NCBI RefSeq assembly: GCF_017309185.1
Contig: NZ_JAEKJZ010000001.1
Coordinates: forward strand, 1,612,001 to 1,676,000
Reading direction: 5' to 3'
Source of the DNA: Roseibium aggregatum
GTDB lineage: Bacteria > Pseudomonadota > Alphaproteobacteria > Rhizobiales > Stappiaceae
Length of the DNA: 64,000 bases
Each line of letters opens with the position of its first letter. Position 1 is the stretch's first letter. The notes below the pieces were generated by a model. It did no database searches, was not told the DNA's origin, and saw only the letters and a program-made list of their open reading frames with translations. Shown in pieces: positions 7,770 through 16,689 of this stretch. A program made the translations under genes and the position numbers.

Positions 7770-9470
7770 TTGTTTACCCAGATAAGCCATGGTCAGAAAG
7801 AGAGAAATCACGAACGGGCCTGCAATTTGTCTGACAAGTATGTTGGTTTCGCGAAGACGGTTTTGATCGCCCTTGTGCTGGCGACAACGCCTTTGTTTGC
7901 GATCAATATGATCCTGAACCAATATGCCGAGAGCCGCGCCATGACCGAAATGGAGGCCATGGGGCAGGCATCGATCCGTCGTGCCGAGGAGGCGATCAGC
8001 TCCACCGTGTCTCTGCTGCAGCGCCTGGACCGGGACGACGTCCAGACCTGCAATGCGGAAGACCGTACGATATATGAAAAGCTGATCATCGAAAGCGGCA
8101 TGATCGACGCCATCGGCCTGGTGGACGCATCCGGCCAGCGCATGTGCATCATTCCCGACCGGGAACTCGCGGGCGAGATCATCTTGCCGCCTGTGCGCAG
8201 CGACGGTCCGCTTGTCGGCATCGGCATGCTGGACCGCAACTATCTCGGCGCGCGCGCCGCGGTGATCAGCTGGGACCTGAAAGACCAGACCAGGCTCTTC
8301 GCGGAAGTAACGCCCGCAGTCATTGCTTTGGATCCGGGGCCGGAGTATTTGCGCTCCTATCGGCGGTCGGAGCTTCGGCTGGGCAACAATCTGCTCTGGT
8401 ACAGCGTCGGCGGATACAATTCCGAAGGCAACGATCCCGGCAACATGCTGTCCGTCGAGGTGTCTTCAGAACTCTATCCGCTTGCGGCAACGGTGACCTC
8501 GCCCGCCTCCGCCGCCGGGCATGTCGTGCAGGAACTGAAGGTCGTCGCGGCGGCCGCCTGTGCTGGGGGGGCGGTGTTGTTTGTCGCCGTCGGTATCTGG
8601 TTCTCCTGGAGACCGGAAAGCGAGGCGAACGACGAATTTGTCGCCGCCATTCGCAACGGGGAGTTCATTCCGTTTTACCAGCCCGTCATGGACATCGAGA
8701 CCCTGCGGTTGCGCGGCTGCGAAGTGCTGATGCGTTGGCGCCGTCCGAACGGCATGATCGTATCGCCGGGCCAGTTCATGGCCTACGCGGAAAACAATGG
8801 TCACATCTTCGATATGACCCGGCACATGATGCGTGTTTCCTGCGACGAGGTCGGGGAACTCTATGGCGAAAACCCGGATTTCAAGCTGTCCATCAACCTG
8901 TTCGCCGGACACTTCCTGGACCGGGAGGTCATCTCCGATATCAAGTCGATCTTCGAGAAGTCGCAGATCTCCTTCCAGCAGATCGTCGTGGAGGTGACGG
9001 AACGCCATCCGCTCCAGGATATGGAACTGGCCAGGAAGATCATTGCCGAGCTTCAGGCTCTCGGCGTTCGCGTCGCGCTCGACGACGTCGGAACAGGCCA
9101 TGGCGGCATGGCTTATCTGCAAAAGCTCGGTGTCGATATCATCAAGATCGACAAGATGTTCATCGATTCAATCAGCTCCGACGACAGTTCAACGACAATC
9201 GTCGACAGCATGGTCGAGCTCGCGGATAACCTCGGCATGGGCATTATCGCCGAAGGGGTGGAGCAGGAAGAACAGATCGAACGCCTGCTCGAGCTTGGCG
9301 TGACGGCGGCGCAGGGGTACTACTTTGCACCGCCCATGCCCGCGGACGAATTCATCGCCTTCGCAGAACGCACGGAAGAAGAAGCCGAGGAGCGCGCGCG
9401 CCTGGCCGCCGAAGCGGCCGCGGCCGAACAGGCGGCGTCCGAAGCCGCGCTGGCTGACGCCGCAGCCTGA
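7770..9470 (+). CDS. Membrane-anchored EAL-domain c-di-GMP phosphodiesterase
   Basis: Predicted cyclic-di-GMP hydrolase with a periplasmic sensor. Helix 1 (about residues 27-47) and helix 2 (about 255-275) bracket a ~200-residue periplasmic domain. This resembles CSS-motif sensors in layout, although only two cysteines 31 residues apart are seen. The cytoplasmic EAL domain keeps the catalytic set: EVLMRW (EVL instead of EAL, near 319), the N in LSINLF, E in EVTER, DDVGTG, K in IKIDKMF and E in AEGVEQ, so it is probably active. The last ~35 residues are an Ala/Glu-rich tail. The start is uncertain: no ATG occurs before the first helix, and TTG at 7770 or TTG at 7827 are the options, both without good ribosome sites. 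Confidence 0.85.
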   Translation: MFTQISHGQKERNHERACNLSDKYVGFAKTVLIALVLATTPLFAINMILNQYAESRAMTEMEAMGQASIRRAEEAISSTVSLLQRLDRDDVQTCNAEDRTIYEKLIIESGMIDAIGLVDASGQRMCIIPDRELAGEIILPPVRSDGPLVGIGMLDRNYLGARAAVISWDLKDQTRLFAEVTPAVIALDPGPEYLRSYRRSELRLGNNLLWYSVGGYNSEGNDPGNMLSVEVSSELYPLAATVTSPASAAGHVVQELKVVAAAACAGGAVLFVAVGIWFSWRPESEANDEFVAAIRNGEFIPFYQPVMDIETLRLRGCEVLMRWRRPNGMIVSPGQFMAYAENNGHIFDMTRHMMRVSCDEVGELYGENPDFKLSINLFAGHFLDREVISDIKSIFEKSQISFQQIVVEVTERHPLQDMELARKIIAELQALGVRVALDDVGTGHGGMAYLQKLGVDIIKIDKMFIDSISSDDSSTTIVDSMVELADNLGMGIIAEGVEQEEQIERLLELGVTAAQGYYFAPPMPADEFIAFAERTEEEAEERARLAAEAAAAEQAASEAALADAAA

Positions 9471-9593
9471 TTTCTCATCCTGTTTCCATTTGAGCACCTC
9501 GAGAGCCGCCGGGTTTCTCACGGTGGATGTTGCGTTGCATCAAGGTGGCGTTCGGTAATCCGAAACAGTTTGAATGCAGTTTTGTATTAGTTC

Positions 9594-9650
9594 TTGTCTG
9601 TACCGACTGGACGGTTTATATAGCTCGAAATCTGTACTGACTGGACGGTA
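9594..9650 (+). promoter_or_regulatory. tetR/RND promoter with duplicated operator
   Basis: A -35-like TTGTCT (9594-9599) and a -10-like TATATA (9617-9622) are 17 bp apart. A 19-bp direct repeat, differing at one base, occupies 9597-9615 and 9631-9649 (period 34). One copy fills the -35/-10 spacer and the other covers the expected transcription start. This fits autorepression by the adjacent TetR protein. Confidence 0.65.
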
Positions 9651-9658
9651 TAAACAAG

Positions 9659-10222
9659 ATGACGTCGCGTACCACGCGAAACTCTCGGGATTCGAAATCG
9701 GATATCCTCGACGCCGCCGTCGAAGTCATCCGGCGCTCGGGCGCTCCCGGACTGACCATCGACGCGGTGGCGGAAGAAAGCGGCTTTTCCAAGGGCGGCG
9801 TTCTTTACAATTTTCCGACCAAGGACGCGCTCATCAAGGGGATGGTGAAACATCTCGCCGGCCAGTTCGAGGTTGAGATTGCGGCGGCGAGGGAGCGTAA
9901 TCTTGCCTCTTCGTGCCCGACCTTGAGCGCGATGGTCGATGTGACCGAAGGCTGGCTCCGGGAGCATCGCGACGTTGCCCAGGCGGTGCTTGCAACCAAG
10001 GCCGACCGTCCGGAACTGAGCGAGCCCTTCGTGGAAGCCAAGCAGAGACTGAAGGCAGCAATCGAGGCGGAAACGGACAGTCTGGGCAAAGCCTGGGCAA
10101 TATGGTCCTGCCTGGAGGGCCTTCATTTTTCTGAAGCCCACTGCATTTCGCTCTTTTCCGATCAAGAGCGCGCCTCGGTCTTTGCCGAGCTCCGGCAGCG
10201 ACTGAAAAATGACAAGAATTAG
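9659..10222 (+). CDS. TetR/AcrR-family repressor of the RND efflux operon
   Basis: A 187-residue regulator. The helix-turn-helix lies at about residues 15-60 (ILDAAVEVIRRSGAPGLTID, then VAEESGFSKGGVLYNFPTKD), the TetR_N pattern. The C-terminal ligand-binding part is helical and not assignable to a ligand. It is the first gene of an operon with the RND adaptor and pump, whose reading frame overlaps or abuts its stop. Loss of DNA binding on drug binding would therefore relieve both its own expression and that of the pump. The repeated operator lies directly upstream. The start ATG at 9659 is weakly supported by ribosome-site sequence but agrees with the HTH position. Confidence 0.9.
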   Translation: MTSRTTRNSRDSKSDILDAAVEVIRRSGAPGLTIDAVAEESGFSKGGVLYNFPTKDALIKGMVKHLAGQFEVEIAAARERNLASSCPTLSAMVDVTEGWLREHRDVAQAVLATKADRPELSEPFVEAKQRLKAAIEAETDSLGKAWAIWSCLEGLHFSEAHCISLFSDQERASVFAELRQRLKNDKN

Positions 10223-10235
10223 AACGGATGACCCG

Positions 10236-11354
10236 ATGATGGTATTTCGAAACGCACCGTTTGCGCGTTGGACCGGGGTTTTGCTGGCCGCGTCGCTTTT
10301 GGCCGCCTGCCAGGAGAGTGGACCGGACCCGTTCGCGGAAGCGGAAGCCAAGCTTCATGCCGAGCCCAGGCCGGCGAAGATCTTTGAGGTCAGCGACCAG
10401 ATCGGCATGATCGAGCGCCGTTTCGCGGGGCGGGTGGCCGCTGTCCAGACCGTGGACCTGTCGTTCCAGGTGCCGGGAAAGCTGCTTGAACTGCCGGTGC
10501 TCGAAAGCCAGCAGGTCAAGAAGGGGGACGTGATCGCCAGGCTCGATACGACCGACTACGATCGGGCGGTCCGGCAGGCAACGATCAATCTCGATCAGGC
10601 AAGGCGGGAACTTGACCGCCTCGAAACCCTTCGCGACCGGTCGGTGATTTCCCAGTCGGCCTACGACGAGCAAAAAAACACTTACGACCTTGCGGCGGAG
10701 AGCCTGAAGGAAGCCAGGCAGAACCTTGAATACACGACATTGCGGGCGCCATTCGACGGCATCGTCTCTGTCAGGCTGATCGACAACTTCACCACGGTGA
10801 GCGTCGCGACGCCGGTGGTGCGGGTACATGACCTGTCCGAGGTCCAGGTCGACATCAATGTCGCCGAAGCGCTTTTCGGCCGTGTGACCGCCTCCGAGGT
10901 CGCCTCGATCGAGGCAAAGTTTCCGGCCTACGCCGACCGGCTCTTTCCGCTCGAATATCGGGAACACTCAAGCCAGGTGGATGAGGTTACCCAGACCTAT
11001 CGGATCACGCTGGCAATGCCTCGGGAAGGGGTCGAACAGCTTTTCCCCGGCATGACGGCCTCCGTCATCGTCAAGCTGCAGCCGCACGGCCTCGCGCTCG
11101 GCGAGCGGTTTCTGGTGCCAAGCGCGGCAGTGGTCGCCGACGGCAACGGCAAGGCATTCGTCTGGAAATACGAGGAAGGCTCCGGAGAAGGGGGCGGCCC
11201 CGGCATCGGCAAGGTCACCAGGCAGCCGGTCGAAATCGACACTGTTATGGGAGATTTCATCCCCGTCGCGTCCGGTCTGGAGTCAGGCGATGAGATCGTG
11301 TCCGCCGGTGCCGCATACTTGAGCGACGGCCAGACCGTGCGTCGTATGAATTGA
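10236..11354 (+). CDS. RND efflux periplasmic adaptor (membrane fusion lipoprotein)
   Basis: Membrane fusion protein that joins the RND pump to an outer-membrane channel. A lipoprotein signal ends in LLAAC within the first 25 residues. Next come a barrel-sandwich hybrid half (KGDVIARLDTTDYD), a short coiled-coil hairpin (about 105-165), the second lipoyl half (LEYTTLRAPFDGIVSVRLID) and a beta-barrel. The length of 372 aa is usual. The ATG at 10236 is preferred because it places the lipobox correctly; the ATG at 10209 would overlap tetR and lengthen the signal. No outer-membrane factor gene is in the operon, so a shared TolC-like protein is presumably used. Confidence 0.92.
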   Translation: MMVFRNAPFARWTGVLLAASLLAACQESGPDPFAEAEAKLHAEPRPAKIFEVSDQIGMIERRFAGRVAAVQTVDLSFQVPGKLLELPVLESQQVKKGDVIARLDTTDYDRAVRQATINLDQARRELDRLETLRDRSVISQSAYDEQKNTYDLAAESLKEARQNLEYTTLRAPFDGIVSVRLIDNFTTVSVATPVVRVHDLSEVQVDINVAEALFGRVTASEVASIEAKFPAYADRLFPLEYREHSSQVDEVTQTYRITLAMPREGVEQLFPGMTASVIVKLQPHGLALGERFLVPSAAVVADGNGKAFVWKYEEGSGEGGGPGIGKVTRQPVEIDTVMGDFIPVASGLESGDEIVSAGAAYLSDGQTVRRMN

Positions 11355-11388
11355 TCCCAGATACGATCACACAAGAGGATCAGAGACC

Positions 11389-14300
11389 GTGGACATAGCA
11401 CGTTATTCCATCGAAAAACCGGTCAACACCTGGATGATCGTCATCATGTCCCTGCTGGGGGGGCTATGGGGGCTTTCCACGGTCGGTCGGCTTGAGGATC
11501 CGGCTTTCACCATCAAGGAAGCGCAGGTCATCACGAGTTATGCGGGGGCAACGTCCGCCGAGGTCGAAAACGAGGTCACCGAGATTCTCGAGACGGCGAT
11601 CCAGCAGATGCCGCAACTGGATCTCATCAAGTCCGTTTCGGAGCCCGGACTGTCGCGGATCGGCGTTGAAATCAAACCGACCTATGACGGAACCGAATTG
11701 CCGCAGGTCTGGGACGAATTGCGCCGCAAGGTGAACGATCAGGTCCGCAATCTTCCTGACGGTGCGGGGACACCGCTCGTTTATGACGACTTCGGCGATG
11801 TTTACGGACTTTTTTATGCCTTCACGGCCGACGGCTATACCAACAGGGACATTCGCGAAACGGTCAAGCAGATCCGCCGCGAACTGCTGACCGTCACCGG
11901 CGTCGGCAAGGTCGAGATCGCCGGCGAACCGGAGGACGTGATTTATCTGAATGTCGACCAGGACAAGATGGCCGGCCTGGGTATTTCATTCGATGACGTC
12001 ATCGGCGTGCTGGACGCTGAAAACCGCATTCAGACAAATGGCTCTGGGATTTCCGGCAAGAAGCGCATCCGTCTGATGACGGCCAGCGCCTTCGACGACT
12101 ACCGCGGCATTCAGGACCTCGTTATCGGCCGGGCCGGTTCGACCGCGATGATCCGCCTGTCCGACATTGCCACACTGGAACTGGGCGAACCGGAGCGGCC
12201 CACCCGCCTGATCCGCCACGACGGTCACGAAGCGGTCACGATCGGCGTCTCCCAGGTGGACGGCACCAACATTGTCGAGGTCGGGGCAAGGGTCATCGAG
12301 AAACTCGCAGAGGTCGAGGCACGCCTGCCGGTCGGAATGCAGCTTCATCCGATCTACGAACAGAACGTGGTGGTGGACGAATCCGTCAATGGGTTCATCG
12401 TCAATCTCGCCGCCTCGGTGGTTATCGTCATCGCGGTTCTTGCGCTTTTCATGGGGTGGCGGGCCTCGGTGGTGGTCGGCACCGTGCTGCTTCTGACCGT
12501 GATGGCGACCGTTCTCTTCATGCGCCTTTTCGCCATCGAAATGGAGCGAATTTCGCTCGGCGCCCTCATCATCGCCATGGGCATGCTGGTGGACAACGCC
12601 ATCGTTGTGGCCGAAGGCATGATGATCAACATGCAGCGCGGCCAGAAGGCCATCGAGGCGGCAAGCCGGGTGGTCGCTCAAACCATGTGGCCGCTTCTGG
12701 GAGCCACGGTGATCGGCATCATGGCCTTTTCGGGGATCGGTCTGTCGCCGGATGCCACCGGCGAGTTCCTTTTCTCCCTGTTCGCTGTCATCGGCATCTC
12801 GCTGCTCTTGTCCTGGGTCTTTGCCGTCACCGTCACCCCTCTGTTCGGCAAGTATTTCTTCAGGACCGCGACGGGCGATCTGGAGGGGCACGATCCCTAC
12901 AAGGGGTTTCTCTATGCGATTTATCGCGGATTTCTGGTCGGCGCGCTCCATGTCCGTCTGCTGACGGTCGTTGCCCTCATCGGCATTACGGTTGCCTGTG
13001 TGATGGCCTTCGGAAATGTGAAACAGGCCTTCTTTCCCGACAGCAACACACCGATTTTCTATGTCCACTACTGGACGCCACAGGGCACGGATATCCGTGA
13101 GACGGCGGCCGATCTCAAGGAGATGGAAGAAGTCGTTCTGGCGGATGAGCGGGTTGAGACCGTCAGCAGCTTTGCCGGCGGTGGCGCCACGCGATTCATG
13201 CTGACCTACGGGCCCGAGGACGCCAATCCCGCCTATGGGCACATGATCATCCGCACAAAGAGCAGAGACGTGATCGACATGCTGGCGCTCGACCTCAGAC
13301 GTCAGTTCGCGGACCGGTTTCCCTCCGCCCAGGTGATCACGAAGCGGCTTGTGTTCGGACCGGGCGGCAATGCGAAGATCGAAGCCCGTTTCTCCGGTCC
13401 CGACGCCGATGTGCTCAAGCGGCTTGGCGACGAGGCCAAGGCGATCTTTTCCCTGCCGGACAACAAGCTGGCCGATGTGAACACGGACTGGCGCCAGCGC
13501 GAACTGGTCGTGCGGCCGATCTTCGACGAGGATCGTGCGCGCATTTCCGGCGTGACCCGCGAGGAATTGTCGCTTGCCCTGCGCTTCGCAACCGAGGGCG
13601 TGAATGTCGGTTCCTACCGCGATCAGGACGAGAGCATTCCGATTGTGGCTCGCAAAGCGGGGGTCGAAGGTATTTCGGTCAATGAAAGCGTCGCGGACTC
13701 ACTCGTCTGGAGTTCCAGCCAGCGCGAATATGTGCCGGTGGATCAGGTGGTCGAGGAGTTCCTGATGGAACCGCAGGACACGCTGATCCATCGGCGCGAC
13801 AGGGTGCGCACGTTGACGGTGAAAGCCGAAACGACAGCCGGTGAAACCGCGTCCGCGGCCCTTGCCCGCGTCCGTCCGCAGATCGAGGCGATGGAACTTC
13901 CCCAGGGATACGAGCTGGAATGGGGAGGCGAATATGAGAGCACCAACGATGCTCAGGCCTCGCTCGGGGCGCAGTTGCCACTCGGCTTTCTGGTGATGCT
14001 GATCATCTCGATCCTGCTCTTCGGATCAGTGCGCCAGCCCTTGATTATCTGGCTGATGGTGCCGATGTCGATCAACGGTGTCGCGATCGCGCTCCTTGCC
14101 ACGGATACGCCGTTCGGCTTCATGTCCCTTCTCGGGTTTCTGTCCCTGTCGGGCATGCTGATCAAGAACGCCATCGTGTTGCTCGAGGAGATCGATCTTC
14201 TGATCGGGGAGGGCAGGGAGAAATACGCTGCGATCGTCGAGGCCAGCGTGTCGCGTATGCGGCCGGTGATGCTGGCGGCGATCACGACCATTCTCGGCAT

Positions 14301-14505
14301 GGCTCCGCTGCTCTCGGATGCGTTTTTCCGGGGCATGGCCGTTACGATCATGGGCGGTCTGGCCTTCGCCACCATTTTGACCCTGATCGCGGCCCCGGTG
14401 CTCTACGCCCTGTTTTTCGGTGTACGTCCGGTAAAAAAGGCCGGGGACAAAAACAAGGATGCTTCCGCAGGCTCCGGAACGGCAACGCCGCTTCCGGCAG
14501 AGTGA
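11389..14505 (+). CDS. RND-family efflux pump, inner-membrane permease
   Basis: Proton-driven exporter of the hydrophobe/amphiphile efflux type, 1038 aa, the full family length. The duplicated layout is visible: helix 1 at residues 10-30, a large periplasmic loop, helices 2-6 at about 335-490, the second helix 7 at about 525, a second periplasmic loop and helices 8-12 at about 860-1020. The segment LGALIIAMGMLVDNAIVVAEGM in helix 4 carries the conserved Asp of the proton relay. The GTG start at 11389 follows AGAGG. It is the third gene of the tetR operon. The substrate is unknown; the sequence resembles MexK- or AcrB-like divisions rather than metal exporters. Confidence 0.95.
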   Translation: MDIARYSIEKPVNTWMIVIMSLLGGLWGLSTVGRLEDPAFTIKEAQVITSYAGATSAEVENEVTEILETAIQQMPQLDLIKSVSEPGLSRIGVEIKPTYDGTELPQVWDELRRKVNDQVRNLPDGAGTPLVYDDFGDVYGLFYAFTADGYTNRDIRETVKQIRRELLTVTGVGKVEIAGEPEDVIYLNVDQDKMAGLGISFDDVIGVLDAENRIQTNGSGISGKKRIRLMTASAFDDYRGIQDLVIGRAGSTAMIRLSDIATLELGEPERPTRLIRHDGHEAVTIGVSQVDGTNIVEVGARVIEKLAEVEARLPVGMQLHPIYEQNVVVDESVNGFIVNLAASVVIVIAVLALFMGWRASVVVGTVLLLTVMATVLFMRLFAIEMERISLGALIIAMGMLVDNAIVVAEGMMINMQRGQKAIEAASRVVAQTMWPLLGATVIGIMAFSGIGLSPDATGEFLFSLFAVIGISLLLSWVFAVTVTPLFGKYFFRTATGDLEGHDPYKGFLYAIYRGFLVGALHVRLLTVVALIGITVACVMAFGNVKQAFFPDSNTPIFYVHYWTPQGTDIRETAADLKEMEEVVLADERVETVSSFAGGGATRFMLTYGPEDANPAYGHMIIRTKSRDVIDMLALDLRRQFADRFPSAQVITKRLVFGPGGNAKIEARFSGPDADVLKRLGDEAKAIFSLPDNKLADVNTDWRQRELVVRPIFDEDRARISGVTREELSLALRFATEGVNVGSYRDQDESIPIVARKAGVEGISVNESVADSLVWSSSQREYVPVDQVVEEFLMEPQDTLIHRRDRVRTLTVKAETTAGETASAALARVRPQIEAMELPQGYELEWGGEYESTNDAQASLGAQLPLGFLVMLIISILLFGSVRQPLIIWLMVPMSINGVAIALLATDTPFGFMSLLGFLSLSGMLIKNAIVLLEEIDLLIGEGREKYAAIVEASVSRMRPVMLAAITTILGMAPLLSDAFFRGMAVTIMGGLAFATILTLIAAPVLYALFFGVRPVKKAGDKNKDASAGSGTATPLPAE

Positions 14506-14596
14506 CGGCTTTCAGGTTCCGGCGGTTTCAGCAGCTGCCGGGACCTGGAAAGCTATTCCTGGTCAATGCCTGGGGCGGAGAACCGGATTCATTTTC

Positions 14597-15094
14597 TCAA
14601 GTCCGCTTCAGTACTCGATAGGGCGTCTCGAACCAGAATTCTTCCAGGTTGTCTCCATCGCCGATCCGGTCGACGACCGCAAAGAGACCGGGATCGCTCA
14701 AGGGGGTGAGAACGCCGTGCCAGGTGTTGCGGTAAAAGTTCACCCCCTGACCGGGCGCGGTGACGAAGGCGCGCGGCCGGCCGGGCTTTCCGGCCTCGTC
14801 CGGACACACGATGACGAGAAACGGTTCTTGGGTCATTGGCAGGAAAGCCTGACTGCCGAGCGGATGACGTTCGACCATTTCGAGCCGGTAGGGCAGGGTA
14901 CGCTTTTCCGACAGGAACAGGCTGATACCTGCGCGGGCTTCCTCACCGGCGAAGTCGAGCGCAGCCAGATCGTGGTAGCGCCCGCATTTGCCCTGGTTGA
15001 TGATTTTCGCCGGTTCGCCTCGGGCCTCCAGGACCTCGCCGAAAACGGCGAAGGTGTCCTCGGTCAGCGGTTCGATGAGGATATCGGTTGTCAT
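14597..15094 (-). CDS. allA: Ureidoglycolate lyase
   Basis: Cupin-type enzyme that splits ureidoglycolate into glyoxylate and urea, the last step of allantoate breakdown. It has 165 residues, as in the AllA family, with conserved segments such as INQGKCGRYHDLA near residue 32 and VNFYRNTWHGVLTPL near residue 113, which carry the active-site histidines. The ATG at 15094 overlaps the stop of the aminohydrolase gene (15091-15093), so the two are translationally coupled and act in sequence on ureidoglycine. The rest of the allantoin pathway is not in this window. Confidence 0.93.
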   Translation of the reverse strand: MTTDILIEPLTEDTFAVFGEVLEARGEPAKIINQGKCGRYHDLAALDFAGEEARAGISLFLSEKRTLPYRLEMVERHPLGSQAFLPMTQEPFLVIVCPDEAGKPGRPRAFVTAPGQGVNFYRNTWHGVLTPLSDPGLFAVVDRIGDGDNLEEFWFETPYRVLKRT

Positions 15095-15915
15095 CGGCGC
15101 AGCTTCATGTGGCGATTGACGTCCTTGTAAAGCAGATACCGGAATTTGCCGGGTCCGCCCGCGTAACAGGCCTGCGGACAGAAGGCGCGCAGCCACATGT
15201 AGTCGCCGGCTTCCACCTCGACCCAATCCTGATTGAGCCTGTAGACGGCTTTGCCTTCAAGAACATAAAGGCCATGTTCCATGACATGCGTCTCGGCGAA
15301 GGGAATGACCGCGCCGGGCTCGAAGGTAACGATGGTGACATGCATGTCGTGGCGCAGGTCCTGCGGGTCGACAAAGCGTGTGGTCGCCCATTTGCCGTCC
15401 GTTCCCGGCATCGGTGTCGGTGCGATTTCCTTCTCGTTGGTGACGAAGGCTTCCGGGCTGTCCAGACCCTCGACCGGTTCATAAGCCTTGCGCAGCCAGT
15501 GGAACCGGGTGGCACTGCCGCCCTGGTTCGTCAGGGTCCAATCGCATCCGGCGGGCAGATAGGCGTAACCGCCTTCTTCCATCCGGTGAGGTTTGCCGTC
15601 GATCGTCAGGTCCAGGGATCCCTCGACCACGAACAGCACCGCTTCGGCGCCGGAATCGGTTTCCGGACGGTTGCTGCCTCCTCCCGGCTGCACCTCCATG
15701 ATGTATTGGGAAAAGGTCTCGGCGAAACCGGAAAGCGGCCGCGACAGCACCCAGAGGCGTGTCTTTTCCCAAAACGGCAGGAAGCTTGTAACGATGTCGC
15801 GCATCGTGCCCTTGGGAATCACCGCATAGGCGTCCGTGAAGACGGCCCGGTCCGTCAGGAGTTGCGTTTGCGGCGGGTGTCCGCCGGCAGGTGCGAAATA
15901 GGGAGGGGGTGTCAT
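15091..15915 (-). CDS. allE: (S)-ureidoglycine aminohydrolase
   Basis: Bicupin enzyme that releases ammonia from ureidoglycine to give ureidoglycolate, using Mn2+. It has 274 aa with two cupin domains. The N-terminal one (about 60-140) is partly degenerate. The C-terminal one (about 185-262) carries the metal-binding pattern with E, H and H in PFAETHVMEHGLYVLEGKA and the distal cupin motif GDYMWLRAFCPQACYAGG. It is coupled to allA by a stop/start overlap, which gives the product directly to the lyase. The start ATG at 15915 fits homologues, which begin shortly before the YAVIPKGTMRDIVTS segment. Confidence 0.93.
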   Translation of the reverse strand: MTPPPYFAPAGGHPPQTQLLTDRAVFTDAYAVIPKGTMRDIVTSFLPFWEKTRLWVLSRPLSGFAETFSQYIMEVQPGGGSNRPETDSGAEAVLFVVEGSLDLTIDGKPHRMEEGGYAYLPAGCDWTLTNQGGSATRFHWLRKAYEPVEGLDSPEAFVTNEKEIAPTPMPGTDGKWATTRFVDPQDLRHDMHVTIVTFEPGAVIPFAETHVMEHGLYVLEGKAVYRLNQDWVEVEAGDYMWLRAFCPQACYAGGPGKFRYLLYKDVNRHMKLRR

Positions 15916-16053
15916 GGAGCGTTCCTGTACTGCCGCTTTGATTTTGCAACGACTTTACGAACGGCCCCAAGGGGAAGGCAACGGAAAATTCCTCTGGGCC
16001 GTCAGATGAGACACGGTCGACGGCACGGAGTGTGCCCGCTGGCGGCGCGGAAG

Positions 16054-16087
16054 GAAAAACCCGCCCGTGGGGTGGGCACGGGCGGGT
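16054..16087 (-). terminator. Rho-independent terminator of the small-protein pair
   Basis: An 11-bp perfect stem (16059-16069 with 16077-16087, 7-nt loop) is followed, read leftward, by five T (16055-16059). It lies 53 bp after the stop of the 66-aa gene and separates that unit from allE/allA. Confidence 0.8.
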
Positions 16088-16139
16088 CGGTCCACGTAGA
16101 TGGGCGCTTTGCAACCGGAATTGAAAAGCGGGAAGACGC

Positions 16140-16340
16140 TTAGTCAGCCCCTGCCATCTCACGCTGGATGTCGGCCTTCGCGGCCTTGATGTTGTCGAGC
16201 ACCCGGGGGCTAGGGGTGCCCGACGCCTGCTTCTGGGACAAAAACGCCGTCATTCGGGAGTCGATGTCCTGCAGCCGTTTCCGGCGGATGGAACGCGGCC
16301 GCAAGGCAGGTAAACTCGGATAAGGCCAAAACGGGATCAT
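16140..16340 (-). CDS. Small conserved-looking protein of unknown function (66 aa)
   Basis: I do not recognise a family. The N-terminus is hydrophobic and proline-rich (MIPFWPYPSLPALRP), then basic (RSIRRKR), and the remainder is helical with a charged C-terminus. It lies 41 bp downstream of the YdcH-like gene on the same strand and is followed by a clear terminator, which supports it being a real, co-transcribed gene. The ATG at 16340 has AAAGAACG upstream. There is no signal peptide by eye; a membrane-peripheral role is only a guess. Confidence 0.6.
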   Translation of the reverse strand: MIPFWPYPSLPALRPRSIRRKRLQDIDSRMTAFLSQKQASGTPSPRVLDNIKAAKADIQREMAGAD

Positions 16341-16381
16341 GATCGTTCTTTCTGTAACAGGTGTTGCCGGAGTTTCGCCCG

Positions 16382-16567
16382 TCACCAGGCGAGGCGGCTT
16401 GCGGCGTGAGTGCCTTCGATCCGATGAATCTCGTCCCGCAGCCGGAGCTTGAGTTTCTTGAGGGTCCGGAGGTGCTGGGTATCCGGATAGGGGTGCATTT
16501 GTTCCCGGCGGATCAGGTCGTTCAAAGAGTTGTGCTGATTGCGCAAGGATATCAAACGTCGATGCAT
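16382..16567 (-). CDS. YdcH/DUF465 family small protein
   Basis: A 61-residue all-alpha protein with the DUF465 pattern: an N-terminal helix with L-x-x-x-H-x-x-L (LRNQHNSLNDLIRREQ) and a basic C-terminal helix LRTLKKLKLRLRDEI. Several copies are common in alphaproteobacteria; the molecular role is unknown. The start at 16567 is set by a strong GAGGAGGAAACC ribosome site; an in-frame ATG 12 codons upstream lacks one. It is divergent from the OxyR-like regulator, with a 122-bp AT-rich spacer. Confidence 0.85.
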   Translation of the reverse strand: MHRRLISLRNQHNSLNDLIRREQMHPYPDTQHLRTLKKLKLRLRDEIHRIEGTHAASRLAW

Positions 16568-16627
16568 GGTTTCCTCCTCTCGGGTTGGCTGCGGTTCTGA
16601 CACCCCAGATATGGTGAGGAAAATTGG

Positions 16628-16673
16628 ATAGATGAAATATATTGTTTGAATTATATTGATAGTGAAAAACTAT
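16628..16673. promoter_or_regulatory. OxyR-type double site upstream of the LysR gene
   Basis: ATAG-N7-CTAT at 16659-16673 matches the OxyR half-element, and ATAG-N7-ATAT at 16628-16642 is a near match that fits the inner T and A of the consensus. The ATAG starts are 31 bp apart, about three helical turns, instead of the 22 bp of classical OxyR sites. It lies 17 bp before the regulator start and may serve both divergent genes. Confidence 0.5.
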
Positions 16674-16689
16674 CGATGAGGTGCTGGTC

